Positions 34,408-43,412 of a DNA stretch of 64,000 bases are shown here, piece after piece. The notes below the pieces were generated by a model. That model was not told the DNA's origin. It saw only the letters and a program-made list of their open reading frames with translations, and made no database searches. The first letter of the stretch is position 1. The number at the start of each line of letters is the position of its first letter. Source of the stretch: Thiorhodovibrio litoralis (GTDB taxonomy: Bacteria; Pseudomonadota; Gammaproteobacteria; Chromatiales; Chromatiaceae); the NCBI RefSeq assembly GCF_033954455.1, contig NZ_CP121473.1, positions 5,194,501 to 5,258,500 of the forward strand. Reading direction: 5' to 3'. Position numbers and translations under genes: made by a program.

Positions 34408-34773
34408 ATGAACACAAATAGTCACTTTCAAACCCCGCGCGCGATCATGCGTCAAGGTTCTTGGCTGATCTCCGCACTGGCCGTGTCGGTTTTGAGCGCC
34501 TGCGCTTCAAGCGGGGGCGATCATGTCACTGGCGTCATGGCGGTCACCATCAAACCCGGTGACACCGCGAACTGCGACTCTAGCCCTTGCCAGGTGTCCT
34601 TCCAGATGCCGCCGGGCTCTGGCACCTACGAGGTGACGGGAAACCAGGTTAAGATCGGTGACTTTCCCGCCGGCGAAACTGTCTCGCTTGGCGGTTTAGA
34701 CGAAAGCAACGCCATCAAGGTGATCGGGGCCGATGTTCCGACAGCCTATGTCTATATTCCAACGATGCGGTAG
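34408..34773 (+). CDS. small lipoprotein with PEGA-like domain
   Basis: A 121-residue protein with signal peptide and lipobox VLSAC, so it is membrane-anchored by lipid. The mature part MAVTIKPGDTANCDSSPCQVSFQMPPGSGTYEV followed by GDFPAGETVSLGG looks like a small immunoglobulin/PEGA-like beta fold with two Cys that may pair. Function is unknown. AAGGA lies 8 bases before the ATG. It sits under one copy of the dispersed 20-bp element and 41 bases before the CorA-channel fusion gene, which could share its transcript. Confidence 0.7.
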   Translation: MNTNSHFQTPRAIMRQGSWLISALAVSVLSACASSGGDHVTGVMAVTIKPGDTANCDSSPCQVSFQMPPGSGTYEVTGNQVKIGDFPAGETVSLGGLDESNAIKVIGADVPTAYVYIPTMR

Positions 34774-34814
34774 CCCCGATGCATTGCCAGTGACCGCCCC
34801 AAATATGATCCGCC

Positions 34815-36335
34815 ATGCCTGAGATTTCCCGATTCGGGCTCGGAAAAGCCTCGCATAACTCAGGGGCCGCTGGTGCCACCTGGTTCGACGTCGACATGGC
34901 CGACGACGCTGATCGCCAATGGCTGATGGGCTTGCAAGAGATTAACGATCAGACCAGGCAGGCGTTATTAGCGCCGGTGCGTTTCAACCATTATGAACAG
35001 GTGCCTGACGGCACCTTGGTAAGTATCAGAACCCCGCGTTCCGAGCAGATTGAGGATATCAGCGAACTCGCCGATTTGAAGTTACTGATCGGCCCGGCCC
35101 GGGCGATGACCGTGCGATCTGGCCCGATCGCCGCCGTGGAGGTGTTACGACGGCACACGTCGGACAGCTCACTGGTAACGGCCGTGGATTTGCTCGGATT
35201 CATGGTCTCGGCGATGACCAAGCGGATGGAAGCTGTCATCTTTGATCTGACCCAAGACATCGATGCCGTCGAGGATGCCCTGCTCGACGGCGGTTCCGCC
35301 CCTCCCCCGCAGGCGCTGAGCGAGCTGCGGCGGCGAATTTTTCGCACCCGACGGCAAGTCAATGCCGCCCAGCAGGTGCTCGCTCCGATGACGACCGACC
35401 CCGCCCTGGTGCTGGATGCCGATGACCGTGAAACCTTGGTCCGGTCCTCAAATTACGTGACCCGCTATTTGCAAGGGTTGGATGAATGCCGCACCCGGGT
35501 GCAGCTGTTGGAGGATCAAATCGATGCGCAACGCTCGGAGACCATGACGCGTTCCAGCCTGAATCTGACCATCGTCGCGACCGTGTTTTTGCCCTTGACC
35601 TTCATCACCGGTCTGCTCGGAATGAACGTCGCGGGCATCCCCGATCAACACAATCCGTTCGGCTTCTGGACGGTGACGGGATTGTCTGTCCTCGTTGCTC
35701 TGCTGGCTTGGGTCTTGCTGCGTCGCGAAATCCATGATCGCCAGCTCGATCAGGCCAGTCGCCCGAAAAAGACACTAGCGCGAGAGCCCAAGACCTTGAC
35801 TCCAGAAAACGTCGAATTGACCCTCCCTCCCCGGCCCAGCGCGGAAACCGGGCATCAAGACAAGTCAGATCAAACAGCAGTGGAAGGACATCACCCGGGT
35901 TTCCGTCGCAAGATTGTCAGGATCTATGGCTTTGCACTGCTGCTTGCGCTTGCTCTGTTCTTTTTTCACCTTGTTATGATCTTCGATGTGGCTGGCGCAA
36001 TCATTGGACGGAAAGCGTGGATGCTGGAGCATTTTGGGCACCATACTGGCAAGACTTTGATCCTTGGCTGTTTCTTTCTGTTGTTCGCGGCCCACCTGGC
36101 AGAATCTGCGGCCTGGGGATTGTTTTTGCGCGGAGAGCGACTTTTGCCAAGCCTGACCGAAGGCGTCTATTTTGCCGCCGCATCCATCACGACGCTGGGC
36201 TTCGGCGATGTCCTGCTGAAATATCCCTGGCGACATATCGGACCACTGATCGCTATCTCCGGAGTGCTGATGTTTGGCTGTTCGACGGCTTTCTTGTTCG
36301 TGATCATGCAAGACGTCTGGGTCGGTCATCTTTAA
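34815..36335 (+). CDS. CorA/ZntB-type cation transporter fused to a two-helix K+ channel pore
   Basis: A 506-residue single open frame with two membrane modules. Residues 20-310 match CorA/ZntB: a soluble alpha/beta domain, a long stalk helix (RSETMTRSSLNLTIVATVFLPLTFITGLLGMN) with the GMN signature at 269-271 followed by VAGIP, and a second helix ending in the basic RREIHDRQ. A polar linker (about 310-362) leads to three hydrophobic segments. Between the last two lies SITTLGFGD (about 457-465), which fits the TxGFG selectivity filter of potassium channels. CorA works as a pentamer and K+ channels as tetramers, so assembly is puzzling. I see no frameshift or stop in the linker. The gene is followed 5 bases later by pqiA. 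Confidence 0.85.
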   Translation: MPEISRFGLGKASHNSGAAGATWFDVDMADDADRQWLMGLQEINDQTRQALLAPVRFNHYEQVPDGTLVSIRTPRSEQIEDISELADLKLLIGPARAMTVRSGPIAAVEVLRRHTSDSSLVTAVDLLGFMVSAMTKRMEAVIFDLTQDIDAVEDALLDGGSAPPPQALSELRRRIFRTRRQVNAAQQVLAPMTTDPALVLDADDRETLVRSSNYVTRYLQGLDECRTRVQLLEDQIDAQRSETMTRSSLNLTIVATVFLPLTFITGLLGMNVAGIPDQHNPFGFWTVTGLSVLVALLAWVLLRREIHDRQLDQASRPKKTLAREPKTLTPENVELTLPPRPSAETGHQDKSDQTAVEGHHPGFRRKIVRIYGFALLLALALFFFHLVMIFDVAGAIIGRKAWMLEHFGHHTGKTLILGCFFLLFAAHLAESAAWGLFLRGERLLPSLTEGVYFAAASITTLGFGDVLLKYPWRHIGPLIAISGVLMFGCSTAFLFVIMQDVWVGHL

Positions 36336-36340
36336 CTTGC

Positions 36341-36991
36341 ATGCAAACCCTGGCCTGTCCCGATTGTGATCTGCTGCAGAGCGTCCCGGACCTCCCACCC
36401 GGAGGCAAGGCGAGCTGCGCGCGCTGCGGCCATGCGCTGGCAACCGGCACCGCCGGCCCGATCGGCCGACCGCTGGCGCTGACCATCGCCGCGCTCTTTT
36501 TGTTGATCATTGCCAATATCGACCCGCTGATGGATCTTTCAGCCGTGGGTCGCCACGCAAGCACCACCATCATCGGCGGTGCTTATCAGATGTGGCTTGA
36601 GGGCCAACAGGCGACGGCGGTTGTCGTCGGCTTCTGCGCGGTAGTCGCCCCGGCAGGCTATATTCTGTTCATGTTGGTCGTTTTGCTTGGCGCCGGGCGA
36701 ACGCCAGTGCCGCGCTGGGTCGGGGAGATGCTGCGCTGGGCCGATCGCATGCGGCCCTGGTCCATGGTCGAGGTGATGATGCTTGGCATCCTGGTGGCCT
36801 TGATTAAGATCGCGGACCTGGCCAAGGTTGAGCCCGGCATCGGTATGGCCGCGGTGGGCGTTTTGATGCTGCTGATCCCCGCCATTGAGGTCAATTTCGA
36901 CCCCCATGCGATCTGGCATCGGGTCACCTGGGTCGAGCCGAAGTCATCACCACCGATCGCCGACGATTCGGCGCCTGGGACCTCGTCCTGA
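36341..36991 (+). CDS. pqiA: PqiA-type membrane protein, first half/copy
   Basis: A 216-residue PqiA/LetA-family inner-membrane protein. The N-terminal zinc ribbon (CPDCDLL...CARCGHAL) is followed by four hydrophobic segments with the family stretch RPWSMVEVMMLGILVALIKIADLAKVEPG. PqiA partners with the MCE protein PqiB in moving lipids between the membranes. In E. coli PqiA is one protein of about 417 residues with two such halves; here the halves are separate genes, overlapping by 1 base. It starts 5 bases after the CorA-channel fusion. Confidence 0.9.
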   Translation: MQTLACPDCDLLQSVPDLPPGGKASCARCGHALATGTAGPIGRPLALTIAALFLLIIANIDPLMDLSAVGRHASTTIIGGAYQMWLEGQQATAVVVGFCAVVAPAGYILFMLVVLLGAGRTPVPRWVGEMLRWADRMRPWSMVEVMMLGILVALIKIADLAKVEPGIGMAAVGVLMLLIPAIEVNFDPHAIWHRVTWVEPKSSPPIADDSAPGTSS

Positions 36992-37629
36992 TGGCTGCTG
37001 CGCTGACCGCCGCGCAAGCCGGCTTGATCGGCTGCGAGCATTGCGGTTTGCTGGTACGGGCCGCAAGTGCCGACGAGCCGGGCCATTGCCCGCGTTGCGG
37101 CAGCCCGCTTGAGTCGCGGCGGCGGCAGTCCATTGAGCGCACCTGGGCGCTGGTGATCGCGGCGGCAATCTGCTATATCCCCGCCAACCTGCTGCCAGTG
37201 CTCGGGACCACCACGCTCGGTTCCACCGAGTACGACACCATCATGGGCGGCGTGGTTTTCCTCTACACTTCCGGCTCTTGGCCGCTGGCGCTGATCGTGC
37301 TGATCGCGAGCGTGATGGTGCCCCTCGGCAAGCTGATCGCGCTCGGTTATTTGCTCATCTCCGTGCAACGACGCTCGTCGAGCAGCAATCGAGAGCGGAC
37401 CCGACTCTACCGCATGGTCGAATTTATCGGACGTTGGTCGATGCTGGATGTCTTCGTCGACACCTTTACCGTGGCCCTGGTGCAGCTCTCGCCGCTGATG
37501 GCGGTGAGTCCCGGCCCCGGGGTCATGTTTTTTGCCGCTGTCGTCGTGCTGACCATGATTGCGGCCACCACCTTTGACCCCCGCCTGATCTGGGACGCGG
37601 GCGGCGAACCGGAGTCCCGAATTGGCTGA
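36991..37629 (+). CDS. pqiA: PqiA-type membrane protein, second half/copy
   Basis: A 212-residue protein similar to the preceding one. The zinc ribbon is CEHCGLL...CPRCGSPL. Four transmembrane segments follow, with CYIPANLLPVLGTTTLGS and RWSMLDVFVDTFTVALVQL, matching the C-terminal half of PqiA/LetA. The two half-size proteins presumably join in the membrane as a heterodimer. It overlaps pqiB by 8 bases. Confidence 0.9.
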   Translation: MAAALTAAQAGLIGCEHCGLLVRAASADEPGHCPRCGSPLESRRRQSIERTWALVIAAAICYIPANLLPVLGTTTLGSTEYDTIMGGVVFLYTSGSWPLALIVLIASVMVPLGKLIALGYLLISVQRRSSSSNRERTRLYRMVEFIGRWSMLDVFVDTFTVALVQLSPLMAVSPGPGVMFFAAVVVLTMIAATTFDPRLIWDAGGEPESRIG

Positions 37630-39295
37630 CGCCCTCGACAGCAATACCTTGCCGCAAGCTACACTAACACCGCCCCGGCGTTCGCGGATCTCCGCCATCT
37701 GGCTGATTCCGTTGCTTGCCGCCGCGGTCGCTATCGGCATCGCGGTCAACCGTATCCTGAATGAAGGCCCGACCATCTCCATCCTGTTTCAATCCGCCGA
37801 GGGGGTCGAGGCCAACAAGACCATCATCAAGTACAAGGATGTCAAGATCGGCCAGGTGACGGCGGTGGAGCTTCACCAGAACTACTCCAAGGTTATGGTC
37901 ACCGCGAGAATCGACAAGCACGCCGAGGGGCTGATGGTCGAGGACGCCAAGTTCTGGGTGGTGCAGCCGCAAGTCACCCTGAGCGGCGTCTCCGGGCTGA
38001 GTACGCTCTTGTCCGGCAACTACATCGGCTTTGAGATGGGCAAGTCCTCAAAGCCTCAGCGCCATTTCACCGGCCTCAAGGTGGCGCCTGTCATCCCCAT
38101 CGACCAGCCCGGCCGCGAGTTTGAGCTGACTGCCTCCGATCTCGGCTCGGTCAGCGTCGGCTCGCCGCTGTATTTTCGTCGCCTTCAGGTCGGCCAGGTG
38201 ATGACCTACCAGCTCGCCCCGGACGGCAACTCCGTCTCGATCAGCGTCTTCGTTAACGCCCCCTTCGATCACTTTGTCAGCGCCCAGACGCGCTTTTGGA
38301 ACGCCAGCGGTGTCGATGTCTCACTGGGCGATGGCGGTTTAGACGTGCGCACCCAGTCGCTGGTGTCGCTGCTTGTCGGCGGCATTGCCTTTGCGACGCC
38401 AAGCTCCGCCGTCGAGCCCGCACCCGCAACGGCCGATACCACCTTCGTGCTCTATGCTGATCGCGCTACCGCGATGAAGCAGCCGGAGACCATCTCGCGT
38501 CATTACGTCCTTTACTTCACGGAATCATTGCGCGGGTTGACTGTAGGAGCACCGGTGACCCTGTTCGGACTGCCGGCGGGCGAGGTGGCCGACGTGGGCA
38601 TCGATATCGATCCGGCGACAACGGAGGTTCGGGGTCGGGTGGAAATTGTCGCCTATCCGGAGCGGCTCGTGTCTGATATGCATACAGAGCAGTCGTCGAG
38701 TGCGCAAGCGATGGTGCAGAACCCCGAACAAAGTCATGCGTTCTTTCAGCGCCTGGTGATGGACCGGGGGCTGCGTGCCCAACTGCGCAGTGGCAGCCTG
38801 CTGACCGGCCAGTTGTTCGTGGCCTTCGATTTCTTTCCCGACGCGCCCAAGGCGGAAGTCGACTGGGGTCCGAAGATGCCTGTCATCCCGACCGTCCCGG
38901 GCACGGTGACGAACCTGGAGGACAAGGTCTCGGACATTCTCGCCAAGGTGGACAAAATCCCCTTTGAAACCATCGGCAGCGAGGTCGCGCAGACTCTGCT
39001 GGCCTTGAACGAAGCGATTAAGGACATCGACAAGGCCGTGAACCGCATCGACAAGGGCGTCATCCCTGAGCTCAAGCCAGCGATCTCTGCGGTTCGCAGC
39101 GCCATGATGTCCGCGGATCGGGTGCTGAAAAATACCGACGCGACCTTACTCGGCAAGGATGCGCCTGGACAGCTGGAACTGCGTGACGCCTTGCAGGAGG
39201 TCAGTCGTGCGGCACGCTCCTTGCGCGTACTCACGGACTATCTCGAACGCAATCCGTCATCCTTGATTCGCGGCAAAAATGGAGAGAAACCCTGA
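37622..39295 (+). CDS. pqiB: PqiB, MCE-domain intermembrane lipid transport protein
   Basis: A 557-residue protein. One N-terminal transmembrane helix (SAIWLIPLLAAAVAIGIAVN) anchors it to the inner membrane. Three MCE (MlaD-like) domains follow: GPTISILFQSAEGVEANKTIIKYKDVKIGQV, FELTASDLGSVSVGSPLYFRRLQVGQV and HYVLYFTESLRGLTVGAPVTLFGLPAGEV. The C-terminal helical region (after about 440) forms the needle in the E. coli protein, which spans the periplasm as a hexameric tube. It starts at TTG and overlaps both neighbours, indicating tight coupling. Confidence 0.92.
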   Translation: MADALDSNTLPQATLTPPRRSRISAIWLIPLLAAAVAIGIAVNRILNEGPTISILFQSAEGVEANKTIIKYKDVKIGQVTAVELHQNYSKVMVTARIDKHAEGLMVEDAKFWVVQPQVTLSGVSGLSTLLSGNYIGFEMGKSSKPQRHFTGLKVAPVIPIDQPGREFELTASDLGSVSVGSPLYFRRLQVGQVMTYQLAPDGNSVSISVFVNAPFDHFVSAQTRFWNASGVDVSLGDGGLDVRTQSLVSLLVGGIAFATPSSAVEPAPATADTTFVLYADRATAMKQPETISRHYVLYFTESLRGLTVGAPVTLFGLPAGEVADVGIDIDPATTEVRGRVEIVAYPERLVSDMHTEQSSSAQAMVQNPEQSHAFFQRLVMDRGLRAQLRSGSLLTGQLFVAFDFFPDAPKAEVDWGPKMPVIPTVPGTVTNLEDKVSDILAKVDKIPFETIGSEVAQTLLALNEAIKDIDKAVNRIDKGVIPELKPAISAVRSAMMSADRVLKNTDATLLGKDAPGQLELRDALQEVSRAARSLRVLTDYLERNPSSLIRGKNGEKP

Positions 39296-39921
39296 TGGCT
39301 CCACAGATCCGCTCAGGCCTCAGTATCCCCCCCAGTTTTAGCCTGCTTATCTGTGCCCTTGCGGCCGTGCTGGCCGGCTGCGCCTCGCCGGCGGCGCGCT
39401 TCTACACACTGAGCCCCTCGACGAACAGCGTCGCGCCCGCCTCCAGCCTGTCGATCTCCGTCGGTCCGGTGAGCGTGCCGGCAGCGGTCGACCGCCCGGA
39501 GATCGTCATCACCGCAGGTCCGAATCAGGTTCGCCTGGAGGAATTCGACCGCTGGGCCTCGCCGCTGAAGGACGAGATCTCGCGCACCGTTGCGGAGAAC
39601 CTGGTTGCCCTGTTAGGAACGTCGCGGGTCATCCAAGCATTAGGGGCGTCGAGCGCTGATGTCGACTATCGCGTCTCCATCGAGGTGCGGCGGTTCGACT
39701 CGACGCCCGGCGACGCCGCTACGCTCGATGCGGTCTGGACCCTGCGTCGCCCCGGAGACGGCAAGTCAATGATAGGGCGGACCAGCACGCGCGAGCCTGT
39801 TCGGGAGCCTGTTCGGGAGCCTGTTCAGGAGCAGGGCTACGACGGACTCGCTGCCGCCCACAGCCGCGCGCTGGCGCGACTCAGCCAGGACATCGCAGAC
39901 GCGGTGCGTGCGCAACACTGA
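39295..39921 (+). CDS. pqiC: PqiC-type outer-membrane lipoprotein
   Basis: A 208-residue lipoprotein of the ABC-type transport auxiliary/DUF330 family. Lipobox VLAGC lies near residue 27. It is followed by FYTLSPS, ISVGPVSVPAAVDRPEIV and FDRWASPLKDEISRTVAENL, the typical family sequence. PqiC binds the tip of PqiB at the outer membrane. Near residue 170 an in-frame 12-bp repeat inserts REPVREPVREPVQE, which relatives are not expected to have. The start overlaps the pqiB stop by 1 base. Confidence 0.88.
   Translation: MAPQIRSGLSIPPSFSLLICALAAVLAGCASPAARFYTLSPSTNSVAPASSLSISVGPVSVPAAVDRPEIVITAGPNQVRLEEFDRWASPLKDEISRTVAENLVALLGTSRVIQALGASSADVDYRVSIEVRRFDSTPGDAATLDAVWTLRRPGDGKSMIGRTSTREPVREPVREPVQEQGYDGLAAAHSRALARLSQDIADAVRAQH
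39793..39828 (+). repeat. in-frame 12-bp tandem repeat in pqiC
   Basis: GAGCCTGTTCGG twice, then GAGCCTGTTCAG, coding Glu-Pro-Val-Arg/Gln. Its unit length matches the repeat in the MscS gene. It lies in a likely surface loop. Confidence 0.9.
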
Positions 39922-42900
39922 GTGAAAACACTACGCATTCTTGCCTGGCTTCTCTTGACGGTGCTTGTCCTCTTGGGCGGCACCATCGCCTATCTGCCGT
40001 TCTATCTGCAAGATCATAAGGCGGACCTTGAAACCGCAGCGACTGAGGCCCTTGGGCGAGCGGTCGCCATCGACAGCGTGACCCTCGGCTGGTTGTCGCA
40101 TCCACGCCCGGGCCTGTCGATCGCGCTCAAGGGACTGCGGGTATCGAATCCGGCCTGGGACACTGACGGAACCTTGGGTCCGCACCTGCTGGAGGCCGAA
40201 CGGGTGGACCTGCTATGGCAACTGCGGGCGCTGTTGCACCGGGAGGTCCGCATCGACCAGCTGGTGATTCGCAATGCGCGATTGATGCTGCAACAGACCA
40301 CCGATGGCCGCAACAATTGGCAGTTGGGCGCCAAAAAAGGCACAGGCAAGGGAAGCGGCCACATCAGCCTGCGGGTACCGAGGGTGCAGGTGCTCGACTC
40401 CGACATCAGCTTTGCGGCGGCCAAGGGGCCGGTGCGACGCGCCGAGATCACGCGGCTCCAGCTCGACGGGCTGGGCGCTGAACCTTTGGTGCTCCAGGCT
40501 GAACTGGTGATCAACGCGACGCCACTCTCCTTGAGTGGCAAAGCCGGTGCTGAGGATGCGCGGGCCGGTGCCCGCTGGCCCTTTGAGCTACTGACGCAGA
40601 GCGCCGACACCCGCGTCGAGCTGAATGGCAGCGCCCCGGCTCCCTTCGCTACCACCGGGTTGGACGCCAAACTCCAGGTGCAAGGGCCGACGGCGGCACC
40701 GCTTGGGCAGATCGCGGGGATCAATGGGCTACCGGCGGGACCGTTTCGGCTCGAAACGGACCTCAGCTGGGACGGCCAGACCCTGGAGGCCAGGGCGATC
40801 AACGGCTCATCGCAGGCCGATGGCCTGCCCGCACCGCTGACCATCAGCGATGGCGAGATCAGTGTGCCCTTGCATGGTCCCTGGTCCGTGCAGCTGACCG
40901 GGAAGCTCGGCGATCAGCCTGGGGCGCTGCAACTGACCTCGGTCGCCTTGCCGCAAGGCGCAGCACAAACGCCGGACACCAAGACGGCTGGCGCCCTGGC
41001 GATCAAGGCAACCCTGGCTGATGGCCGCTTCGACGGCGAACTGCAGCTGGCCGCAAAAAATGATGCACCAGCGCGGCTCAGCGGCACGCTCAACGCTGGA
41101 TCGGTCTCATTGGATGCCTTCACGAAAGACGATGTGACCAAGCACACGAAGCAAGACACCGCAGAGCAAGGCTCCGCAGAATCCGCGGCCACCAAACCCA
41201 AGACCAGCAAGCCGCCAACCTGGGTCGACAAGCCACTGCCGTTTGATCTGCTGACGCGCCTTGATGCTGACCTGGAGTTCGCCGTTGAGGCCCTGACCTG
41301 GCAGCGGATCACCATGCGCGGGCTGCAAGCTCGAGCCAAGCTCCGTGGCGGCCGGTTTGAACTCGACGGGGTCAGGCTGGCGCTGCCAGGGCTGACGGTC
41401 ACCGGTCAGGCGGTAGTGGACGCAAGCTCCGCGAGTCCCGCAAGCCCCAAGACACCCGCCCTCACGCTCAATCTGAAAACCGACCGCGTCGACTTGCCAC
41501 AGGCCTTGTCGATGCTGGCACAACGCCCGAAGTTAGGCGGTAGCATCAATGGCTTGAGCCTGGACGCGGCGGCCAGCGGCACGACACCGGCGACACTGAT
41601 CCGCACCCTGAGCAGCACCCTGGAGGCCCAATCGCTCCGGCTGCTACCGCCTGCCAAGCGCGGTCGGACGGCCACCGCCATCGAGTTTACCCGCCCCAAG
41701 CTGCGCATCGATGCCGGCGCGGCGGTGAGCTTCCAGACTGGCTTGGCGATGGCCAGTCAAGACGGGTCTGAACGGACCATGGACCTGACTCTGACGGGCG
41801 GTACCCTGGCCGACCTGCTGCCCGGCGGACGGTCCTGGCCGCGCATCGACGTCCTTGCTCAGACCCGTATAGACAAACATCAGCTCAGCATTCGTGGCCA
41901 TCTGGGGCCGCTCGCGGCCATCCGCAGCGGTCGCGACCTGATGCTCGACCTTCGCCTGACCGAAGACACTGACCTCAATACCGCGCTAACTGGCAGCCTT
42001 ACCGGCACGCTCGCCCGACTCGACGGCCTGACAGGAAGCCAACTCCAGGCGCAGCTCACCGGGAAGAGCCTGGCTGTATTGCATCCCGGGCTGCCACCGC
42101 AACCATTTGCGGCCAAGGCGCGCCTGCGTGGTCAGACCGGGCAGCTTGAGCTGCTGGACATTGAGGCCAGCACCGGTAGCAGTGATCTCGCCGGGGAGGT
42201 CCTTGTCGGCCTTGGTAAGCCTGCGCGGATCGACGCCACGCTGAACGCTGAGGTGCTGGACCTCACGCCCTTCTTCCCCCAAAAACCGGACCGGAAAGCG
42301 GCCCCCGATCGGGCAGAGGCGCCAACAGGCGCGCACGCCAGCAACGCACAGCCGCTGCCGTTCGACGGACTCAAGGCGGTCAACGGCTCGCTCAAGCTAC
42401 GCGCCGGTCAGGTCCAGCTCAACGACATCGGCATGGACAACGGCACGCTTGATATCACCCTCGACGCCGGGCATCTGGTGCTCTCGGGCGATGCCGAACA
42501 GGACAGCTTGTCGGTTGCTCTGGAGCTGCGGCCCGCACAGAACGGCTGGGAGTTCGACCTGCATCAACGAGGCAAGCTAGATCTCGGTCGGCTAATCAAG
42601 GCGGAGAAGAAACAAACACTGCCGAACGACGTGACCGCCACCGACGAAATCCGCCTGCGCGGTGTCGGTGCCTCGGTGCCTGAATTGCTGCGCTCCGCCG
42701 ACGGGCGCGTGGAGCTGGTGCTGGGTGCCGGACAGTTGAACCGCAAGGCCTCCCAACTGCCGTTAGGAGGTGTTGTCGTCAGCCTGCTCGAGACCGTCAA
42801 TCCGACCCGAATCAACAACCTCGACATCCGGCGCGACCTCCTCAGCCTCAAGTGCGCGGTCATGCAGTTCGATATTGCCGACGGCATCGCCACCAGCAAG

Positions 42901-43236
42901 CGCGGGTTGGCGCTCCAAACCGATAACCTCAATGTGCTCGGCGGCGGAGCCATTAAGCTGGAGACGGGTGAGATCGAGATGCGCTTTAAGACCATCAAGC
43001 GTACCGGGGTCGGACTCAGCCTGCTCGGCGTCGCCGACCGTTTCATCGTCCTCGACGGCACCCTGACGGCGCCACATGCAAGCATCGACTCTGGTGATCT
43101 CGCCGTCGAAGGCGCGGCCGCCTGGGCCACCGGCGGTCTCAGTCTGGTGGCCGGTCAGATCACCCGCCGCCTGACTGCCTTCGGCAACCCATGCAACAAG
43201 GTGTTGAAGCGCGATGCGCCAGGGGCAGGACCGTAA
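39922..43236 (+). CDS. AsmA-family inner-membrane/periplasmic protein
   Basis: A 1104-residue protein with one N-terminal transmembrane helix (ILAWLLLTVLVLLGGTIAYLPF). A long periplasmic beta-rich body follows. The beginning ATEALGRAVAIDSVTLGWLSHPRPGLSIALKGLRVSNP is typical of AsmA/chorein-like proteins, as is the C-terminal part with LSLKCAVMQFDIADGIATSKRGLALQTDNLNVLGGGAI. Such proteins bridge the envelope and are linked to phospholipid transport, which suits the preceding pqi genes. It starts at GTG directly after the pqiC stop, so the whole PqiA-PqiA-PqiB-PqiC-AsmA set is one operon, possibly with the CorA-channel gene in front. A Lys/Thr/Ala-rich segment around residues 395-430 looks like a disordered loop. 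Confidence 0.88.
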   Translation: MKTLRILAWLLLTVLVLLGGTIAYLPFYLQDHKADLETAATEALGRAVAIDSVTLGWLSHPRPGLSIALKGLRVSNPAWDTDGTLGPHLLEAERVDLLWQLRALLHREVRIDQLVIRNARLMLQQTTDGRNNWQLGAKKGTGKGSGHISLRVPRVQVLDSDISFAAAKGPVRRAEITRLQLDGLGAEPLVLQAELVINATPLSLSGKAGAEDARAGARWPFELLTQSADTRVELNGSAPAPFATTGLDAKLQVQGPTAAPLGQIAGINGLPAGPFRLETDLSWDGQTLEARAINGSSQADGLPAPLTISDGEISVPLHGPWSVQLTGKLGDQPGALQLTSVALPQGAAQTPDTKTAGALAIKATLADGRFDGELQLAAKNDAPARLSGTLNAGSVSLDAFTKDDVTKHTKQDTAEQGSAESAATKPKTSKPPTWVDKPLPFDLLTRLDADLEFAVEALTWQRITMRGLQARAKLRGGRFELDGVRLALPGLTVTGQAVVDASSASPASPKTPALTLNLKTDRVDLPQALSMLAQRPKLGGSINGLSLDAAASGTTPATLIRTLSSTLEAQSLRLLPPAKRGRTATAIEFTRPKLRIDAGAAVSFQTGLAMASQDGSERTMDLTLTGGTLADLLPGGRSWPRIDVLAQTRIDKHQLSIRGHLGPLAAIRSGRDLMLDLRLTEDTDLNTALTGSLTGTLARLDGLTGSQLQAQLTGKSLAVLHPGLPPQPFAAKARLRGQTGQLELLDIEASTGSSDLAGEVLVGLGKPARIDATLNAEVLDLTPFFPQKPDRKAAPDRAEAPTGAHASNAQPLPFDGLKAVNGSLKLRAGQVQLNDIGMDNGTLDITLDAGHLVLSGDAEQDSLSVALELRPAQNGWEFDLHQRGKLDLGRLIKAEKKQTLPNDVTATDEIRLRGVGASVPELLRSADGRVELVLGAGQLNRKASQLPLGGVVVSLLETVNPTRINNLDIRRDLLSLKCAVMQFDIADGIATSKRGLALQTDNLNVLGGGAIKLETGEIEMRFKTIKRTGVGLSLLGVADRFIVLDGTLTAPHASIDSGDLAVEGAAAWATGGLSLVAGQITRRLTAFGNPCNKVLKRDAPGAGP

Positions 43237-43280
43237 TTGTGGTCACAGGCCATGGCAATGACGCGGACGCTCCCCGCAAA

Positions 43281-43300
43281 TTGGCGTGAAATGGTCAGAC
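43281..43300 (+). promoter_or_regulatory. dispersed 20-bp element upstream of an outer-membrane protein gene
   Basis: TTGGCGTGAAATGGTCAGAC, then 14 bases, then CTGGCAGCAT. It lies 113 bases before the start of the outer-membrane protein gene. Confidence 0.65.
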
Positions 43301-43412
43301 CGAGGGGATGAACTCTGGCAGCATTCCGGTAAATATATGCCTCTCACCGCCATGATTCCAAACCTGGCACTCGGGGCGGCTTCATTGATCCAAGCGGAAA
43401 CGGAAATAAGTC

